Assembly: GCA_011523515.1 (NCBI GenBank)
Contig: WTGO01000088.1
Span: 19,825 to 83,824, forward strand
Reading direction: 5' to 3'
From: Chloroflexota bacterium
Lineage (GTDB): Bacteria > Chloroflexota > Anaerolineae > Aggregatilineales > Phototrophicaceae
Length of the DNA stretch: 64,000 bases
Below are positions 19,019 through 28,629 of the stretch, one piece after another. Numbering within the stretch: the first letter of the stretch is position 1; each line of letters starts with the position of its first letter. The notes beneath the pieces are model-generated. The model saw only the letters and a program-made list of their open reading frames with translations. It ran no database searches and was not told where the DNA came from. Position numbers and translations under genes: made by a program.

Positions 19019-19084
19019 AGGTAGACTTGCGCGCGTCAAAGCCACCACCCACGTAAAATACCTTGGATCACGCGGTTTTTTGCT

Positions 19085-19118
19085 CCCCTCCCTGATTCGT
19101 CGGGGAGGGGGCGGGGGG
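19085..19118. repeat. GC-rich hairpin and G-tract between pheA and asd
   Basis: Perfect inverted arms CCCCTCCC (19085-19092) and GGGAGGGG (19103-19110) enclose a 10-base loop. The right arm runs into three G-runs of 4, 5 and 6 bases (19102-19118). There is no T-run, so it is not a standard terminator. The layout (short C-rich/G-rich hairpin followed by a G-run and GTAAG) resembles dispersed intergenic repeats common in Chloroflexota genomes, but I see only one copy in this window. Confidence 0.6.
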
Positions 19119-19151
19119 TAAGCTGCCCGCAACGTAAAGCAGGAGACAGAC

Positions 19152-20237
19152 ATGCAGAAGCTCAATGTCGCGATCTTGGGCGCAACGGGCGCGGTGGGCC
19201 AGCGCTTCATTCAGCTGCTTGAGGACCATCCCTGGTTCCAGGTGGCCGAAGTCATCGGCTCGAGCCGCAGCGCGGGCAGGCGCTATGGCGATGCTGCTCA
19301 TTGGGTGCTGGACGACAACCCTCCGGCGCAAATCACCGATATGGTCGTAGGCGCCCTCGACGACGAAATTGAATCGCCGCTGGTCTTCTCGGCGCTGCCC
19401 AAAGAAGCGGCGCGCCTGCGCGAGCTGGAGCTGGCCGCTGATGGACACGTTGTTTGCACCAATGCCTCCGCAAATCGCATGTTGGACGATGTGCCCCTGC
19501 TGTTGCCGGAAGTGAACGCGGAACATGTCGATCTAATCGCTTTACAGCGCGCCCGGCGCGGCTGGAGCAGCGGCGCCCTGGTCGCCAACTCCAATTGCAC
19601 CGTTATGCCGGTAGTGATGTCGCTGAAACCGCTGTTGAAATACGGCATCAGCAGGCTGCATCTGGTCAGCGAGCAAGCCGTGAGCGGCGCCGGCTATCCC
19701 GGTGTCTCGTCGATGGATATGATTGACAACATCATTCCCTACGTACCGGGCGATGAGGACAAGATGGAATCGGAATCGCGCAAAATGTTGGGCAGCTTTG
19801 ATGGCGACGGCATCATCCGCTGGGCCAGCACGGTGAGCGCGACTTGCACGCGGGTGCCGGTACTGGACGGGCACCTGGTGAATGTCTCGCTCGAACTCGC
19901 CGCACGGCCCTCGCTGTCTGAAATCATCGAAGATTGGGAGACTTATCAGGCGGCGGCGCCCGTGCCGGAATTGCCCAGCGCGCCTGATTACCCCCTGCAA
20001 TACCTGCAACAGATTGATCGGCCGCAGCCGCGTCGGGATCGCCAGGCCGGCGCCGGCATGATGACGAGCATCGGCCGCTTGCGCGAGTGCCCGGTGCTCG
20101 GCTACAAGTTTGCCGCTCTGTCACACAATACCGTGCGCGGCGCCGCCGGCTGCAGCATCCTGAACGCCGAACTGATGGCCGTAAAAGGGTATATTGACGA
20201 CTTCGCTGTGAGGGAAGCGGCTGCGATCGCGCAGTAA
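19152..20237 (+). CDS. asd: Aspartate-semialdehyde dehydrogenase, archaeal/fungal type
   Basis: Reduces aspartyl phosphate to aspartate semialdehyde with NADPH, the branch point to lysine, threonine and methionine. The 361 aa length, the N-terminal NVAILGATGAVGQRF and the active-site NSNCT with C149 match the branch found in archaea, fungi and some bacteria rather than the E. coli type. The SEQAVSGAGYPG loop and the catalytic His region (LSHNTVRGAAG) are seen. AGGAGA precedes the ATG. It is co-directional with pheA, separated by the hairpin repeat. Confidence 0.93.
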   Translation: MQKLNVAILGATGAVGQRFIQLLEDHPWFQVAEVIGSSRSAGRRYGDAAHWVLDDNPPAQITDMVVGALDDEIESPLVFSALPKEAARLRELELAADGHVVCTNASANRMLDDVPLLLPEVNAEHVDLIALQRARRGWSSGALVANSNCTVMPVVMSLKPLLKYGISRLHLVSEQAVSGAGYPGVSSMDMIDNIIPYVPGDEDKMESESRKMLGSFDGDGIIRWASTVSATCTRVPVLDGHLVNVSLELAARPSLSEIIEDWETYQAAAPVPELPSAPDYPLQYLQQIDRPQPRRDRQAGAGMMTSIGRLRECPVLGYKFAALSHNTVRGAAGCSILNAELMAVKGYIDDFAVREAAAIAQ

Positions 20238-20246
20238 ATCAACGCT

Positions 20247-21284
20247 CTAGTCGTACTGGCCGCTCGAGTAGACGTACACCGCCGGACCCACGTAATCGCC
20301 GTTGCTCCAGTCATATTCGCTGCGCGCCCACTCAAAGAGCCAGTGGGCGTCGGTGATGGTCATATTGACGCAGCCGTGACTGCGGCGGAAACCGAAACCA
20401 TCATGCCAATACGCGCCGTGCAGCGCGATCTGGTCGTCAAAAAACATCGTCCAGGGCACTTCTTGCAGGTAATAGAAGTCCGGTTGATTATGCGCGCCGC
20501 TCATGAGCTTGCGGGTAAAGCGCACATAGACATGGAACACGCCCTCGTTCGTGGGCCACTCTTCCAGGCCTGATGAGATCAGCGTGGCGAATACCGGCAC
20601 ATCGTCTTCGTAGGCGATGGCAACCTGTTCATATAGATCGATGCTGACCCACTTGTGCGTGTCCACATCTTCCGGCCGCTCGACCGGCAGGATTTTCGCG
20701 ACCTTGAACTGATGCACCCATTGGTCAACACCAATCTGATACCAATCATAGCCGTTGACAGTCACGGTATCGTATATGTAGACCCGGGTGTAACGATAGC
20801 GGAAGGGGTTGTCCGGCGATTCAGGCCCGCCGGGAGTCTTGGCGCCGCGCAAATGGCGCAGCGTCCAGGCCACGGTATAGGGCAGGGCGTCTTCACCGGT
20901 CGGCAGCAGCGCGCCGGCAAACCGCGACGGCGACACGCTTTCACTTAGCAACTCGGTCCGTAGCCACTGATTATCGCCTATGCGCGTCCAGTCGCCTTGC
21001 TGCTCAACTACGGTGACGAAGGTGTAACCCGTAGCGTAGCTTTCGCTTTCTTCGCTGTTTGGCGACGTATGGATGGAGAAGGCGCCCGAGATTTGGCGAT
21101 AATCGCGGTCGCCAATCAGACTCTCGTCAATCTCAAGTTGACGTACGTTGGGCCAGCGATTCGCCTCAATCGTGCTCGCGTCAATGCCGCAGCCATCCGG
21201 CAGGCAGGTGGTCTGAGCCATTGCGCTGGATGACAAATACCAAAGAAGAATGGCACAAATCAGGAATTCGGCTCGCTTGCGCAT
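20247..21284 (-). CDS. Exported L,D-transpeptidase (YkuD domain)
   Basis: Predicted to form 3-3 cross-links in peptidoglycan or attach proteins to it. The 345 aa product has a signal peptide (cleavage near AMA-Q, residues 21-24), a middle part with two SH3b-like stretches (about 60-125 and 150-200, with WTRIGDNQWL and WYQIGVDQWV repeats), and a C-terminal YkuD domain. The YkuD domain has HGAYWHDGFGFRRSHGCVNM, which holds the catalytic His and Cys. The ATG at MRKR starts a proper signal peptide; the frame is open 11 codons further. It is convergent with asd, 9 bp apart. Confidence 0.9.
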   Translation of the reverse strand: MRKRAEFLICAILLWYLSSSAMAQTTCLPDGCGIDASTIEANRWPNVRQLEIDESLIGDRDYRQISGAFSIHTSPNSEESESYATGYTFVTVVEQQGDWTRIGDNQWLRTELLSESVSPSRFAGALLPTGEDALPYTVAWTLRHLRGAKTPGGPESPDNPFRYRYTRVYIYDTVTVNGYDWYQIGVDQWVHQFKVAKILPVERPEDVDTHKWVSIDLYEQVAIAYEDDVPVFATLISSGLEEWPTNEGVFHVYVRFTRKLMSGAHNQPDFYYLQEVPWTMFFDDQIALHGAYWHDGFGFRRSHGCVNMTITDAHWLFEWARSEYDWSNGDYVGPAVYVYSSGQYD

Positions 21285-21508
21285 ATACGACTCTCGCCCA
21301 TACCGGTCTACAATCAATTTAACTCGAGATTAGCGCGGTGTTCAAGCGGGTTTTCCTTAGCGCGCCCTGATCATATGTGAATCGTAGGCTGACTCCAGGG
21401 GCGAATGATTCATCTCCCCGTATTCCGCAATGCTGATCATTATGCCACAGGATCAGCAATCGTTATGGTAAAATCGCCGCCACTACGGATGACGACAAAG
21501 GACTGGTT

Positions 21509-22246
21509 ATGGAAATGCTGGGCATTGATATCGGCGGCTCGGGCATCAAGGGCGCCATTGTCGACACTGACGCCGGCGAATTCGCCAGCGAGCGACTGCG
21601 CCTGGATACGCCGCAGCCCGCCAAGCCAGCGCCCGTTGCGGAAATCGTGGCCGAGATCGCTGCTCGATTCGATTGGCGCGCCGCCATCGGCTGCACGTTC
21701 CCGGCCAGAGTCCAGCACGGCGTGACCAAGACCGCCGCGAATGTCGACGATAGCTGGATCGGAACGAACGCCAGGCAGCTTTTCGAAAGCCAAACCGGCA
21801 ATTCGGTCATCGTCTTGAATGATGCCGACGCCGCTGGTATCGCCGAGATGAAGTTCGGCGCCGGTCGCGGTCACAAGGGACTGGTCGTAATCTTGACGCT
21901 GGGCACTGGCGTTGGCAGTTCGCTGTTTATCAATGGCCGTCTCGTGCCGAATACGGAATTTGGCCATTTGGTGATTCGGGGCAAGGCGGCCGAATTGCGC
22001 ACTGCCGATCGCGCCCGGCAAGCCAAGGGCTACAGCTGGAAACGATGGTCAAAGCATCTTTCGGAACACCTGTGTTATCTTGAGTTTCTGATCTCGCCGG
22101 ACCTCTTCATCATCGGCGGAGGCGTCAGCAAGAAGTCGGAGAGATTCCTGCACCTGATCGACTGCAAGACGACGATCGTCCCGGCCCAACTTCGCAACCG
22201 GGCCGGAATCGTCGGCGCCGCCTTGGCCGCGGCGGATATGAAGTAA
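21509..22246 (+). CDS. ppgK: Polyphosphate glucokinase (ROK family)
   Basis: Phosphorylates glucose using polyphosphate (and often ATP). The 245 aa product shows the ROK phosphate loop [15 protein letters not shown], the PpgK-typical [11 protein letters not shown], the catalytic NDADAAG and [24 protein letters not shown]. The canonical zinc-binding Cys cluster of other ROK kinases is absent, as in PpgK enzymes. An extended -10 (TATGGTAAAAT) lies about 40 bases upstream. It supplies glucose 6-phosphate to glycolysis; gap-pgk-tpiA is in the same window. Confidence 0.9.
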   Translation: MEMLGIDIGGSGIKGAIVDTDAGEFASERLRLDTPQPAKPAPVAEIVAEIAARFDWRAAIGCTFPARVQHGVTKTAANVDDSWIGTNARQLFESQTGNSVIVLNDADAAGIAEMKFGAGRGHKGLVVILTLGTGVGSSLFINGRLVPNTEFGHLVIRGKAAELRTADRARQAKGYSWKRWSKHLSEHLCYLEFLISPDLFIIGGGVSKKSERFLHLIDCKTTIVPAQLRNRAGIVGAALAAADMK

Positions 22247-22266
22247 GTATTGGTATCCGCGGCGGT

Positions 22267-22770
22267 CTATTTGTCTTCGGTTGGCTGAAAAACACCCCAT
22301 TGCCGGTTGTGGTAGAGTAGGGGAAGTTTATCGTCGGTCCAGCCGCCTTGCACGACTTTGCCGATGAACATCGTATTTTCGCCAACGTCGATCGAGTGTT
22401 CGACCGTGCACGACAGCCAGGCCATCGCATCGGGCAGGATTGGGTCTCCCAGGTCGCTTAGCGCACAGTCCAGGCCATCGAAGCGGTTCTCGAATTGGTC
22501 GTCAAAATAGCCGGCGAATCGCTTGCCCAGCTCAAGCTGTCGGTCTGACAGAATGCTGACGGCGAAATGCCCTTCGTCAGCCATGTAGTGGCGCGTATCC
22601 AGGCGGTTGGCGATATTGAGGCAGACCAACGGCGGAACCATGCTGACGCTCGCGAAGGAGTTAACCGTAATCGCTTGCCAGTCGCCCTGCGATGCCACGC
22701 TTACCACCGTTATTCCTGCCGTCCAGCAAGCGAGAATGCTCTTGAAACTTTGACCATCGATATCGCTCAT
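22267..22770 (-). CDS. Flavin reductase-like, FMN-binding split-barrel protein
   Basis: A 167 aa protein with the flavin reductase pattern: GITVVSVAS, the ITVNSFASVSMVPPLVCLNI segment that binds FMN, FAVSILSDRQ, and FIGKVVQG near the C-terminus. It likely reduces FMN with NAD(P)H, perhaps for a monooxygenase not visible here. The ATG used is preceded by GGAAAGGA at a good distance; a GTG one codon earlier is unlikely. It is convergent with ppgK (20 bp apart). Confidence 0.85.
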   Translation of the reverse strand: MSDIDGQSFKSILACWTAGITVVSVASQGDWQAITVNSFASVSMVPPLVCLNIANRLDTRHYMADEGHFAVSILSDRQLELGKRFAGYFDDQFENRFDGLDCALSDLGDPILPDAMAWLSCTVEHSIDVGENTMFIGKVVQGGWTDDKLPLLYHNRQWGVFQPTEDK

Positions 22771-22904
22771 CACACCGTCCTTTCCGACAAAGCCATTCTA
22801 ATGGGAAGAGGCGAGATTCGCACGAGTTAAACGCTCGAGACGCGCGCAATGTATCGCATCCTGCAATTGCGCAATCCTGTGATTGAATGAAAGAAGGCCC
22901 TAAT

Positions 22905-23234
22905 ATGCAATCGGAAGTCCCAGCATTCCGCCGCGTGAAACGAGCATACGCGGCTCGGCTGATTCATAGCGCCCTCGCCAATGAGCGCGGCTCCGCTTTG
23001 CTTGAGCTGATCGAATATGACGACAATCACTATCGTGCTGTGTTTGCGGAGAGCTATTTTCTGCTGCGCGCCGACAATGAAACGCCGAGCAAGTCGCAGT
23101 GGAATACACTCAAGAAGAAACTAAAACGCCGCGACCGCTCAATTTTCATCTTTCGCGCTCATGGTAAACTCGAAGCGGCGGACGCTCAGGCAAAGGTCAA
23201 GTATTATCTTGAGTTTGGCTTCATGCGGATGTGA
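22905..23234 (+). CDS. Small protein of unknown function
   Basis: 109 aa, not recognised. It has a basic N-terminus (RRVKRAYAARLIHSAL), a central SALLELIEYDDNHYRAVFAESYF segment and a lysine/arginine-rich stretch (KKKLKRRDRS), with a predicted alpha/beta content and no signal peptide or membrane span. AGAAGG seven bases before the second ATG favours the start used over an ATG six codons upstream. It lies between a flavin reductase and a response regulator, both on the other strand, so it is its own transcription unit. Good ribosome site and codon use support it as real. Confidence 0.6.
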   Translation: MQSEVPAFRRVKRAYAARLIHSALANERGSALLELIEYDDNHYRAVFAESYFLLRADNETPSKSQWNTLKKKLKRRDRSIFIFRAHGKLEAADAQAKVKYYLEFGFMRM

Positions 23235-23240
23235 GGCAGA

Positions 23241-23966
23241 TCATTTCCTGAAATCGATGAAACGATAGCCTACGCCGCGTTCGGTAATGATGTAATGCGG
23301 ATCTGCCGGATCCGCTTCGATCTTCTCTCGCAAGTAATTGACGTAGAGGCGCACGTAATGGGCCTCGTCACGGTATTCGTAGCCCCAGACTTTCTGCAGC
23401 AGCTGATCGTGCGGTACGGTCCAGCCGGCGTTGCGAATCAAATGGTAAAGCAGACGATACTCTGTCGGGCGCAACTTCACGCTCTCGCCGGCGACAATCA
23501 CTTCTCGCTGATTAAAGTCGACGCTTAGGCGATCGTCGATGCGGAGAATGGCATCCTCGGTAGTCGGCTTTTCCAGTCGACGGAAAATCGCCTTGATACG
23601 GCTGGAGAGTTCGCGCGGGCCGAATGGTTTGGTGATGTAGTCATCGGCGCCCAGCTCCAGGCCGTAGACCTTGTCACTCTCCTCGCCCTTGGCCGTCAGC
23701 ATTATGACGGGAATATCCGAGAACTCGCGCAGCATTCGCAATGTCTCGAAGCCGTCCAGTTCCGGCATCATGACATCCAGCAGCACCAGATCGGGCAGCT
23801 GCGTGCGGACGGCATCCAGCGCGTCCAAGCCGTTGTGCGCTTCGACGACCCGATGATCCTCCAATTCCAGGTTCATGCGAATAAAGCCAATCATGCGCGG
23901 CTCGTCATCCACGACCAGGATGACTTTGCCTTTGCTCTTTGGATTTACGCGAGCATTCGGAATCAT
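23241..23966 (-). CDS. OmpR/PhoB-family response regulator
   Basis: A 241 aa two-domain regulator. The receiver domain has the acidic pair D20-D21, phosphorylation site D64 in [10 protein letters not shown]91 and K113 (ITKPF). The C-terminal winged helix shows [17 protein letters not shown] and the recognition region [13 protein letters not shown] with the ERGVGYRF wing. GGAG precedes the ATG. No histidine kinase gene is adjacent, so the partner is elsewhere or the protein is an orphan. The next gene upstream is a PP2C phosphatase, 69 bp away on the same strand. Confidence 0.94.
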   Translation of the reverse strand: MIPNARVNPKSKGKVILVVDDEPRMIGFIRMNLELEDHRVVEAHNGLDALDAVRTQLPDLVLLDVMMPELDGFETLRMLREFSDIPVIMLTAKGEESDKVYGLELGADDYITKPFGPRELSSRIKAIFRRLEKPTTEDAILRIDDRLSVDFNQREVIVAGESVKLRPTEYRLLYHLIRNAGWTVPHDQLLQKVWGYEYRDEAHYVRLYVNYLREKIEADPADPHYIITERGVGYRFIDFRK

Positions 23967-24035
23967 AGCGCGCTCCGGGTTCTAGTGGCTACTGACGGCG
24001 CTCAAACCAGGCAAGCGCCGCGGGGTACACGCCGG

Positions 24036-25211
24036 CTAGACGGATGAGCCGCCGCCGGGCGCCTGAAATACGATGGCCGATATATTGTCCATACCGCCAC
24101 GATTGTTGGCCGCCTTAACGAGATTGTCGCAGGCCTCCTGTGGCGAAGACGCCTGCAGCGCAATCTGCTTGATGATGTCGTCTTCTATCATATCCCACAG
24201 GCCGTCAGTGCAGATTAGCACCAGCCCAGAGGGCGGCAGCGTTCGCACCAGGCGCTCCATTTTCAGCTCTTCATTCTGGCCGATGGCCCGGTAAAGCACA
24301 TTCTTCTGCGGATAGTTTTCCGCTTCCTCGGGCGTCAGTTCGTTCATCTCGATCAAGCGTTGCACCAGCGTATGATCCGTGGTGAGCTGTTCGATCTTGT
24401 TATCGTGGATGAGGTAGGCCCGGCTGTCGCCGACGTGCGCCAGATAGGCGAGATTCCCGATGACGGCGATGGCTGAAAGTGTAGTGCCGCCGCCCGGCAC
24501 GCCTTTGATCACGGCGCGGTTGGCCTTTTCTGAGGAGGAAACCAACGCCTCGAGCACGGTGGGGCTGTCCCCGGCATTGAAGTTGCGCAGCAGCGGCACA
24601 TATATCTTGTCCAGCATTTCCGATGCCAAAGTTTGGATGGCGATCCCCGCTGCCCGTTCTCCGTCCAAATGCCCGCCCATACCATCGGCGACCGCAAAAA
24701 AGCCGAAATCGGGGCGGTTGTCGACGGTGATCGAATGCCACTGCATACCGAAGCAAGCGTCTTCATTATTGTTGCGCATCAGCCCGACATCGCTGGCGAT
24801 ACCATAGGTCAAGGCTTGACGCTGTCGGGTGAGAATCGGTTTGGGAGCGGGCGGAATCGCACGTTTCGGCGTCGGCGGCGGCCCGGGCGTCTCTTCGAGC
24901 GCTGGCTCGGGCGCAGGCGTCGCCTTCGCTGCCGGCCGTGGTCGGTCCTTTACAGCTGCGTCAGGCGCCAACTCCTCGTCCGTTTCCGCTCCAACCAGAT
25001 CTGTTGGCGCCACAGCGACGGTTTCGGCCACCGGCGCCGCGGATAATTCGTCAAGCTGTTCCTCCACTTCAGGTTCTAGCGGTGGAGCTTCTCGGATAGG
25101 CGCGGCCGACCCTTGCGATCGCGTGGGTGTGACGTGCGATGAGCGGCGCGAAGCCGCGGTTCGGCCTGGGTCTTGGCTTGGCCTGCCAAGTATCCTGCGA
25201 AGTAGATTCAT
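24036..25211 (-). CDS. PP2C-family Ser/Thr protein phosphatase with long N-terminal linker
   Basis: Dephosphorylates Ser/Thr proteins with two metal ions. The 391 aa product has about 145 residues of low-complexity, Pro/Ala/Glu-rich sequence first. The catalytic domain follows: ASDVGLMRNNNEDA, FFAVADGMGGH with the metal Asp, AHVGDSRAYLI, ICTDGLWDMIEDD and the final GGMDNISAIV. There is no membrane span. The ATG at MNLLRR is the natural start; the frame is open 56 codons further upstream but that part looks non-coding. It suggests Ser/Thr phosphorylation signalling although no kinase gene is in the window. Confidence 0.9.
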   Translation of the reverse strand: MNLLRRILGRPSQDPGRTAASRRSSHVTPTRSQGSAAPIREAPPLEPEVEEQLDELSAAPVAETVAVAPTDLVGAETDEELAPDAAVKDRPRPAAKATPAPEPALEETPGPPPTPKRAIPPAPKPILTRQRQALTYGIASDVGLMRNNNEDACFGMQWHSITVDNRPDFGFFAVADGMGGHLDGERAAGIAIQTLASEMLDKIYVPLLRNFNAGDSPTVLEALVSSSEKANRAVIKGVPGGGTTLSAIAVIGNLAYLAHVGDSRAYLIHDNKIEQLTTDHTLVQRLIEMNELTPEEAENYPQKNVLYRAIGQNEELKMERLVRTLPPSGLVLICTDGLWDMIEDDIIKQIALQASSPQEACDNLVKAANNRGGMDNISAIVFQAPGGGSSV

Positions 25212-25333
25212 TAAACTTGCCTGCCGGGAGTCGGTGCAAGCACAAGCGCGCTTACCCTGCCGATAGCAACTTGCACAATTATATTTTACCAAGTAGATTG
25301 GCGCAATCATTGCCCTGAGCGACTGGCCCCTGA

Positions 25334-26524
25334 ATGCAACTCCCAAGCTCGCCGTTGTCGATATACCTTCACATTCCATTCTGCAGTACGCGCTGTAGTT
25401 ACTGCGCCTTTAATACCTTCACCGATCTCGCCCACCTTGTGCCGGATTATGTGGATGCCCTTTGCCGCGAGATCAGAGCGGCCGCGGACGATGGTCGCAA
25501 GCGCGAAGCGCATACGATCTATTTCGGCGGCGGGACGCCGTCGCTGCTGACGCCGCGACACTTCGAGCGCTTGCTGGAGTGTCTGCGCGATGCGTTCGAC
25601 ATGGGCCCGACTTGCGAAATATCGCTGGAAGCGAATCCGGACGACCTCGCCGCCGGCTACTTGCAGTCGCTGCGAGCGTTGGGATTCAACCGCCTGAGCA
25701 TTGGCATGCAGTCCGCCAATCCGGACATTTTGCGCCTCTTCCAACGGCAGCATGATGTATCCGCAGTTGCGGATGCAATGGACGCCGCGCGCCAGGCAAA
25801 GTTTGACAATGTCAATTTGGATGTCATATTCGGCGCGCCCGGCGAGTCTCCCCGGGATTGGGCGCGGACTGTCGCCGCAGTGCTCGACTTCGCGCCCGAT
25901 CATATCTCGATGTATGGACTGGAATTAAAGGGCGGCACCGAACTCCGCGAGCAGGTGGATGCTGGCACATTGCCCCAACCGCAAGATGATGACTTTGCTG
26001 ATATGTACGAATTCGCGTCAGAAGCGTTGGAGCGCGCCGGTTATTTGCAGTATGAAATCAGCAACTGGACTCGCCCAGCAAAGGCATGTCAGCATAATAT
26101 GCAGTATTGGCGGAACTTGCCCTACCTGGGGCTGGGCGCCGGAGCGCATGGATTCGCCGGCGGTTATCGCTATTCGACCATCACATCACCACAGCGCTAC
26201 GCGGAATCGTTGCGAGCGCGGCCGGCGACAGCGCTCGACTTTCCGCTGACGCCAGCCGTAGCCAAGCACACCCTCGTTGACGAACCCAGCGATCTCTACG
26301 ATTCGATCATGATGGGCTTGCGCCTGACCTGTGAAGGGATTGATCGTTCACGCTTCGCACGTCGCTACGGCCAGGACTTTGTGTGCATGTTCCCCAATGA
26401 GGTCGACAGGTTGGTGTCGCTGGGTATGCTGGAAGCGCATGCCGACCGCGTGCGCGTAAGCCGGGCCGGACGTTTACTCAGCAACGGTGTCATTCGCGAG
26501 TTTGTGTCTGCGATTACTGGTTAA
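25334..26524 (+). CDS. hemW: Radical SAM HemW-like protein (coproporphyrinogen III oxidase-like)
   Basis: A 396 aa radical SAM protein. C17, C21 and C24 in [11 protein letters not shown] bind the 4Fe-4S cluster; [10 protein letters not shown] and EANPDDL are SAM-binding motifs, and the HemW C-terminal domain follows. HemW proteins are heme chaperones rather than true coproporphyrinogen dehydrogenases; the N-terminal Cys pattern alone cannot tell these apart. It is divergent from the PP2C gene (122 bp). Its 3' end overlaps the convergent fni gene by 11 bp. Confidence 0.88.
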   Translation: MQLPSSPLSIYLHIPFCSTRCSYCAFNTFTDLAHLVPDYVDALCREIRAAADDGRKREAHTIYFGGGTPSLLTPRHFERLLECLRDAFDMGPTCEISLEANPDDLAAGYLQSLRALGFNRLSIGMQSANPDILRLFQRQHDVSAVADAMDAARQAKFDNVNLDVIFGAPGESPRDWARTVAAVLDFAPDHISMYGLELKGGTELREQVDAGTLPQPQDDDFADMYEFASEALERAGYLQYEISNWTRPAKACQHNMQYWRNLPYLGLGAGAHGFAGGYRYSTITSPQRYAESLRARPATALDFPLTPAVAKHTLVDEPSDLYDSIMMGLRLTCEGIDRSRFARRYGQDFVCMFPNEVDRLVSLGMLEAHADRVRVSRAGRLLSNGVIREFVSAITG

Positions 26525-27557
26525 GCTGCAGTTTAGCCTGGCGCAAAGCGGCTATATCTGCCGAGGCAGTGCAGAGCATCGCCACCCGAAGCTGGGCGTT
26601 CAACTCGCGGATCAGTTCATCGACGGCTGCTGCCGACTGGCTCGCAGATCTTAGAAAGGGGCTGGCCAAGCCGGCCAGGTCCGCGCCCAAAGCGATGCAT
26701 TTGGCGATGTCGATGCCGTCCCGCAAGCCGCCGCTGGCGAATACCGGCAGTTCGGGCGCGGCCGCGCAGGCGTACTGAATCGCATCGGCCGTGGGAATGC
26801 CCCAATCGGCGAAGCTGCGCGCGACGCGGGCGTGAAAAGCGCTGGGCGCGCGATGATATTCGACCTCGCTCCAGGATGTGCCGCCGGCGCCGGCTACGTC
26901 TATCGCCGCAACCCCCGCTTGCGAAAGCGCGCGCGCGGCTTGTTCAGAAAAGCCCCAGCCAACCTCCTTGGCAATGACCGGCACATCCAGCCGCGCGCAG
27001 ACGTCTTCCACTTTGCGCAGCAGCCCGGCGAAGTTGATATCGCCTTCCGCTTGCACCGCCTCCTGCAGCACATTGAAGTGCAAGATCAGGGCGTCGGCGC
27101 CGACCATTTCCACCGCCTCTCGGCACTGATCGAGGCCGTATCCGTAGTTCAACTGCACCGCGCCCATGTTGGCGAAGAGCAGAATGTCAGGGGCGATGTC
27201 GCGAATGGCGTAGCTGTCGGCGAGGGCGTCGTCTTCAATGGCGGCGCGCTGCGAGCCCAAGCCCATCGCGATGCCGTGCTCCTGCGCCGCTTGCGCGAGA
27301 TTGCGATTGATCGCCCGCGCCATATCCGTGCCGCCGGTCATGGACGAAATCAGAAGTGGAGAAAGCAATCGCTTGCCAAAGACGCTCGCCGTGGTGTCGA
27401 TTTCGTTCAGGTTCAATTCCGGCAGCGCCTGATGCGTAAATCGATAGCGCTCCAACCCGGTCGTCAAGCGTGGAAACTGCACATCTTGCTCAAGGTTGAT
27501 GAGGATATGATCCAGTTTGCGGCTCTCGGTCGCGCTTGCTTTCGTCACTTTTGTCAT
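26514..27557 (-). CDS. fni: Type 2 isopentenyl-diphosphate isomerase
   Basis: FMN- and NADPH-dependent interconversion of IPP and DMAPP. It is 347 aa, the normal length. The motifs are clear: RKLDHILIN at the N-terminus, ISSMTGGT, the flavin site [26 protein letters not shown] (usually HLNPLQE) with the catalytic Gln, [11 protein letters not shown], and the GAGGTSW and FASGGLRDG phosphate loops. AAGGAAC precedes the ATG. It belongs functionally with the mevalonate genes at 61-64 kb, although it stands alone here. Confidence 0.95.
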   Translation of the reverse strand: MTKVTKASATESRKLDHILINLEQDVQFPRLTTGLERYRFTHQALPELNLNEIDTTASVFGKRLLSPLLISSMTGGTDMARAINRNLAQAAQEHGIAMGLGSQRAAIEDDALADSYAIRDIAPDILLFANMGAVQLNYGYGLDQCREAVEMVGADALILHFNVLQEAVQAEGDINFAGLLRKVEDVCARLDVPVIAKEVGWGFSEQAARALSQAGVAAIDVAGAGGTSWSEVEYHRAPSAFHARVARSFADWGIPTADAIQYACAAAPELPVFASGGLRDGIDIAKCIALGADLAGLASPFLRSASQSAAAVDELIRELNAQLRVAMLCTASADIAALRQAKLQLNQ

Positions 27558-27680
27558 CGACCGGTGTTCCTTTTGTCAGAGTGACTCGCGCCAGGCAGGG
27601 ATGCCATCGTACCGACAAGCGTTCGCGGTGTCAATCATGGCACTCCGTCCAAACAGGCTAGCACGGTCACCGAATATCGG

Positions 27681-27686
27681 TATAAT
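27681..27686 (+). promoter_or_regulatory. Likely -10 element of the acyl carrier protein gene
   Basis: A perfect TATAAT lies about 50 bases before the acpP start. No convincing -35 is found at the right distance, so the assignment rests on the -10 alone. Confidence 0.4.
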
Positions 27687-27736
27687 TGGTGGGCGTAAAG
27701 TGAGAAGCAAGATTCCCGCGGGAAGGGTGGTTGGAC

Positions 27737-27973
27737 ATGGCATCAATTGAAGAACGCGTGACAGGAATTGTGGTCGAGCTGCTTGGCGTTGAAGAAGAGC
27801 GCGTTGTCTCTGGAGCAAACTTCCGTGAGGACTTGGAAGCGGACTCGCTTGACCTCGTTGAATTGATTATGGCCTTTGAAGAAGAATTCGGCGGCGAAAT
27901 CAGCGATGAGGACGCGCAGCGAATTGAAACGGTCGGGCAAGCGGTGGAGTATATCCAGTCCAATATGGAATGA
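27737..27973 (+). CDS. acpP: Acyl carrier protein
   Basis: A 78 aa carrier whose Ser receives 4'-phosphopantetheine and holds growing acyl chains in fatty acid synthesis. The attachment motif ADSLDLVEL is present, the protein is acidic as usual, and it ends with [10 protein letters not shown]. The ATG is preceded by AGGGTGG; a TTG two codons earlier is unlikely. A hairpin terminator follows. The fatty acid genes fabF and plsX lie in another part of the window. Confidence 0.93.
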   Translation: MASIEERVTGIVVELLGVEEERVVSGANFREDLEADSLDLVELIMAFEEEFGGEISDEDAQRIETVGQAVEYIQSNME

Positions 27974-28007
27974 TTAGTCTCGCCTTACATTAATTGCACG
28001 TTGCCAG

Positions 28008-28034
28008 AGGTAGCGCCGGCTACCTTTTTCTTTT
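28008..28034 (+). terminator. Rho-independent terminator of acpP
   Basis: Perfect 7 bp stem AGGTAGC (28008-28014) and GCTACCT (28019-28025) with the 4-base loop GCCG, followed by a T-rich tract (TTTTTCTTTT). It lies 35 bases after the acpP stop. Confidence 0.9.
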
Positions 28035-28146
28035 CCCGCGCCAGGCCTTGAAAGGCCTCTCATGGTTAAACTCGTCGAGAGCTTTCTCGGTCGTGCGTGT
28101 ATCCCAGTGAAACCATTTGCCAACACAATATTTGAAGCTGCCGCGT

Positions 28147-28629
28147 ATGTATGGCTTATACCTGGCCCGGAGTTTTGCATATACGGCCGACATAATCAGC
28201 CAGCAACTCAGCGAGATCAGCCGCGAAGACAGCTTGCGTCAGCCGATCGCCGGTGAACACAGCATCAACTGGCTGACTGGCCATATCATCTCGTCGCGCT
28301 CGACGCCGCTGAAGTATGTGGGCGCCGATCCAGTTTGGCCGGATGCGGCGCGCGATCGCTATCGAGACGGCAGCCCGCCCATCACAGCGCCGGACGCGCG
28401 TGTGCTGGAGCTAGCAGCGCTGATTCGACTCTTCGAGCGCTCACAAGATCGTCTCATTGCCGGGCTTGAATCCCTGAGCGATGCGGAACTGACGCAGCCT
28501 TCCGGTTATGGACGGCATACGCTGGCGGAGAGTCTGCTCTACTTCCACTTTCACGAAAGCTGCCATGTCGGCCAATTGACGATGGTGGCCGAGTCGCTGG
28601 GCAGCAAGGCAAAATACCTCAGTTCATAG
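28147..28629 (+). CDS. DinB-family protein
   Basis: A 160 aa four-helix-bundle protein. Members bind a metal with three His and often act as thiol-dependent transferases. The pattern is visible: SINWLTGHI in helix 2 (first His) and FHFHESCHVGQL in helix 4 (second and third His). The ATG is in-frame ten codons after a weaker TTG; the ATG is preferred because it places the first helix at the terminus. The substrate is unknown. It is convergent with the membrane protein gene (11 bp overlap). Confidence 0.78.
   Translation: MYGLYLARSFAYTADIISQQLSEISREDSLRQPIAGEHSINWLTGHIISSRSTPLKYVGADPVWPDAARDRYRDGSPPITAPDARVLELAALIRLFERSQDRLIAGLESLSDAELTQPSGYGRHTLAESLLYFHFHESCHVGQLTMVAESLGSKAKYLSS

Noticed and set aside
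19075..19080. T-run after pheA as a terminator
   Set aside because: The preceding bases form only a weak, mismatched stem.
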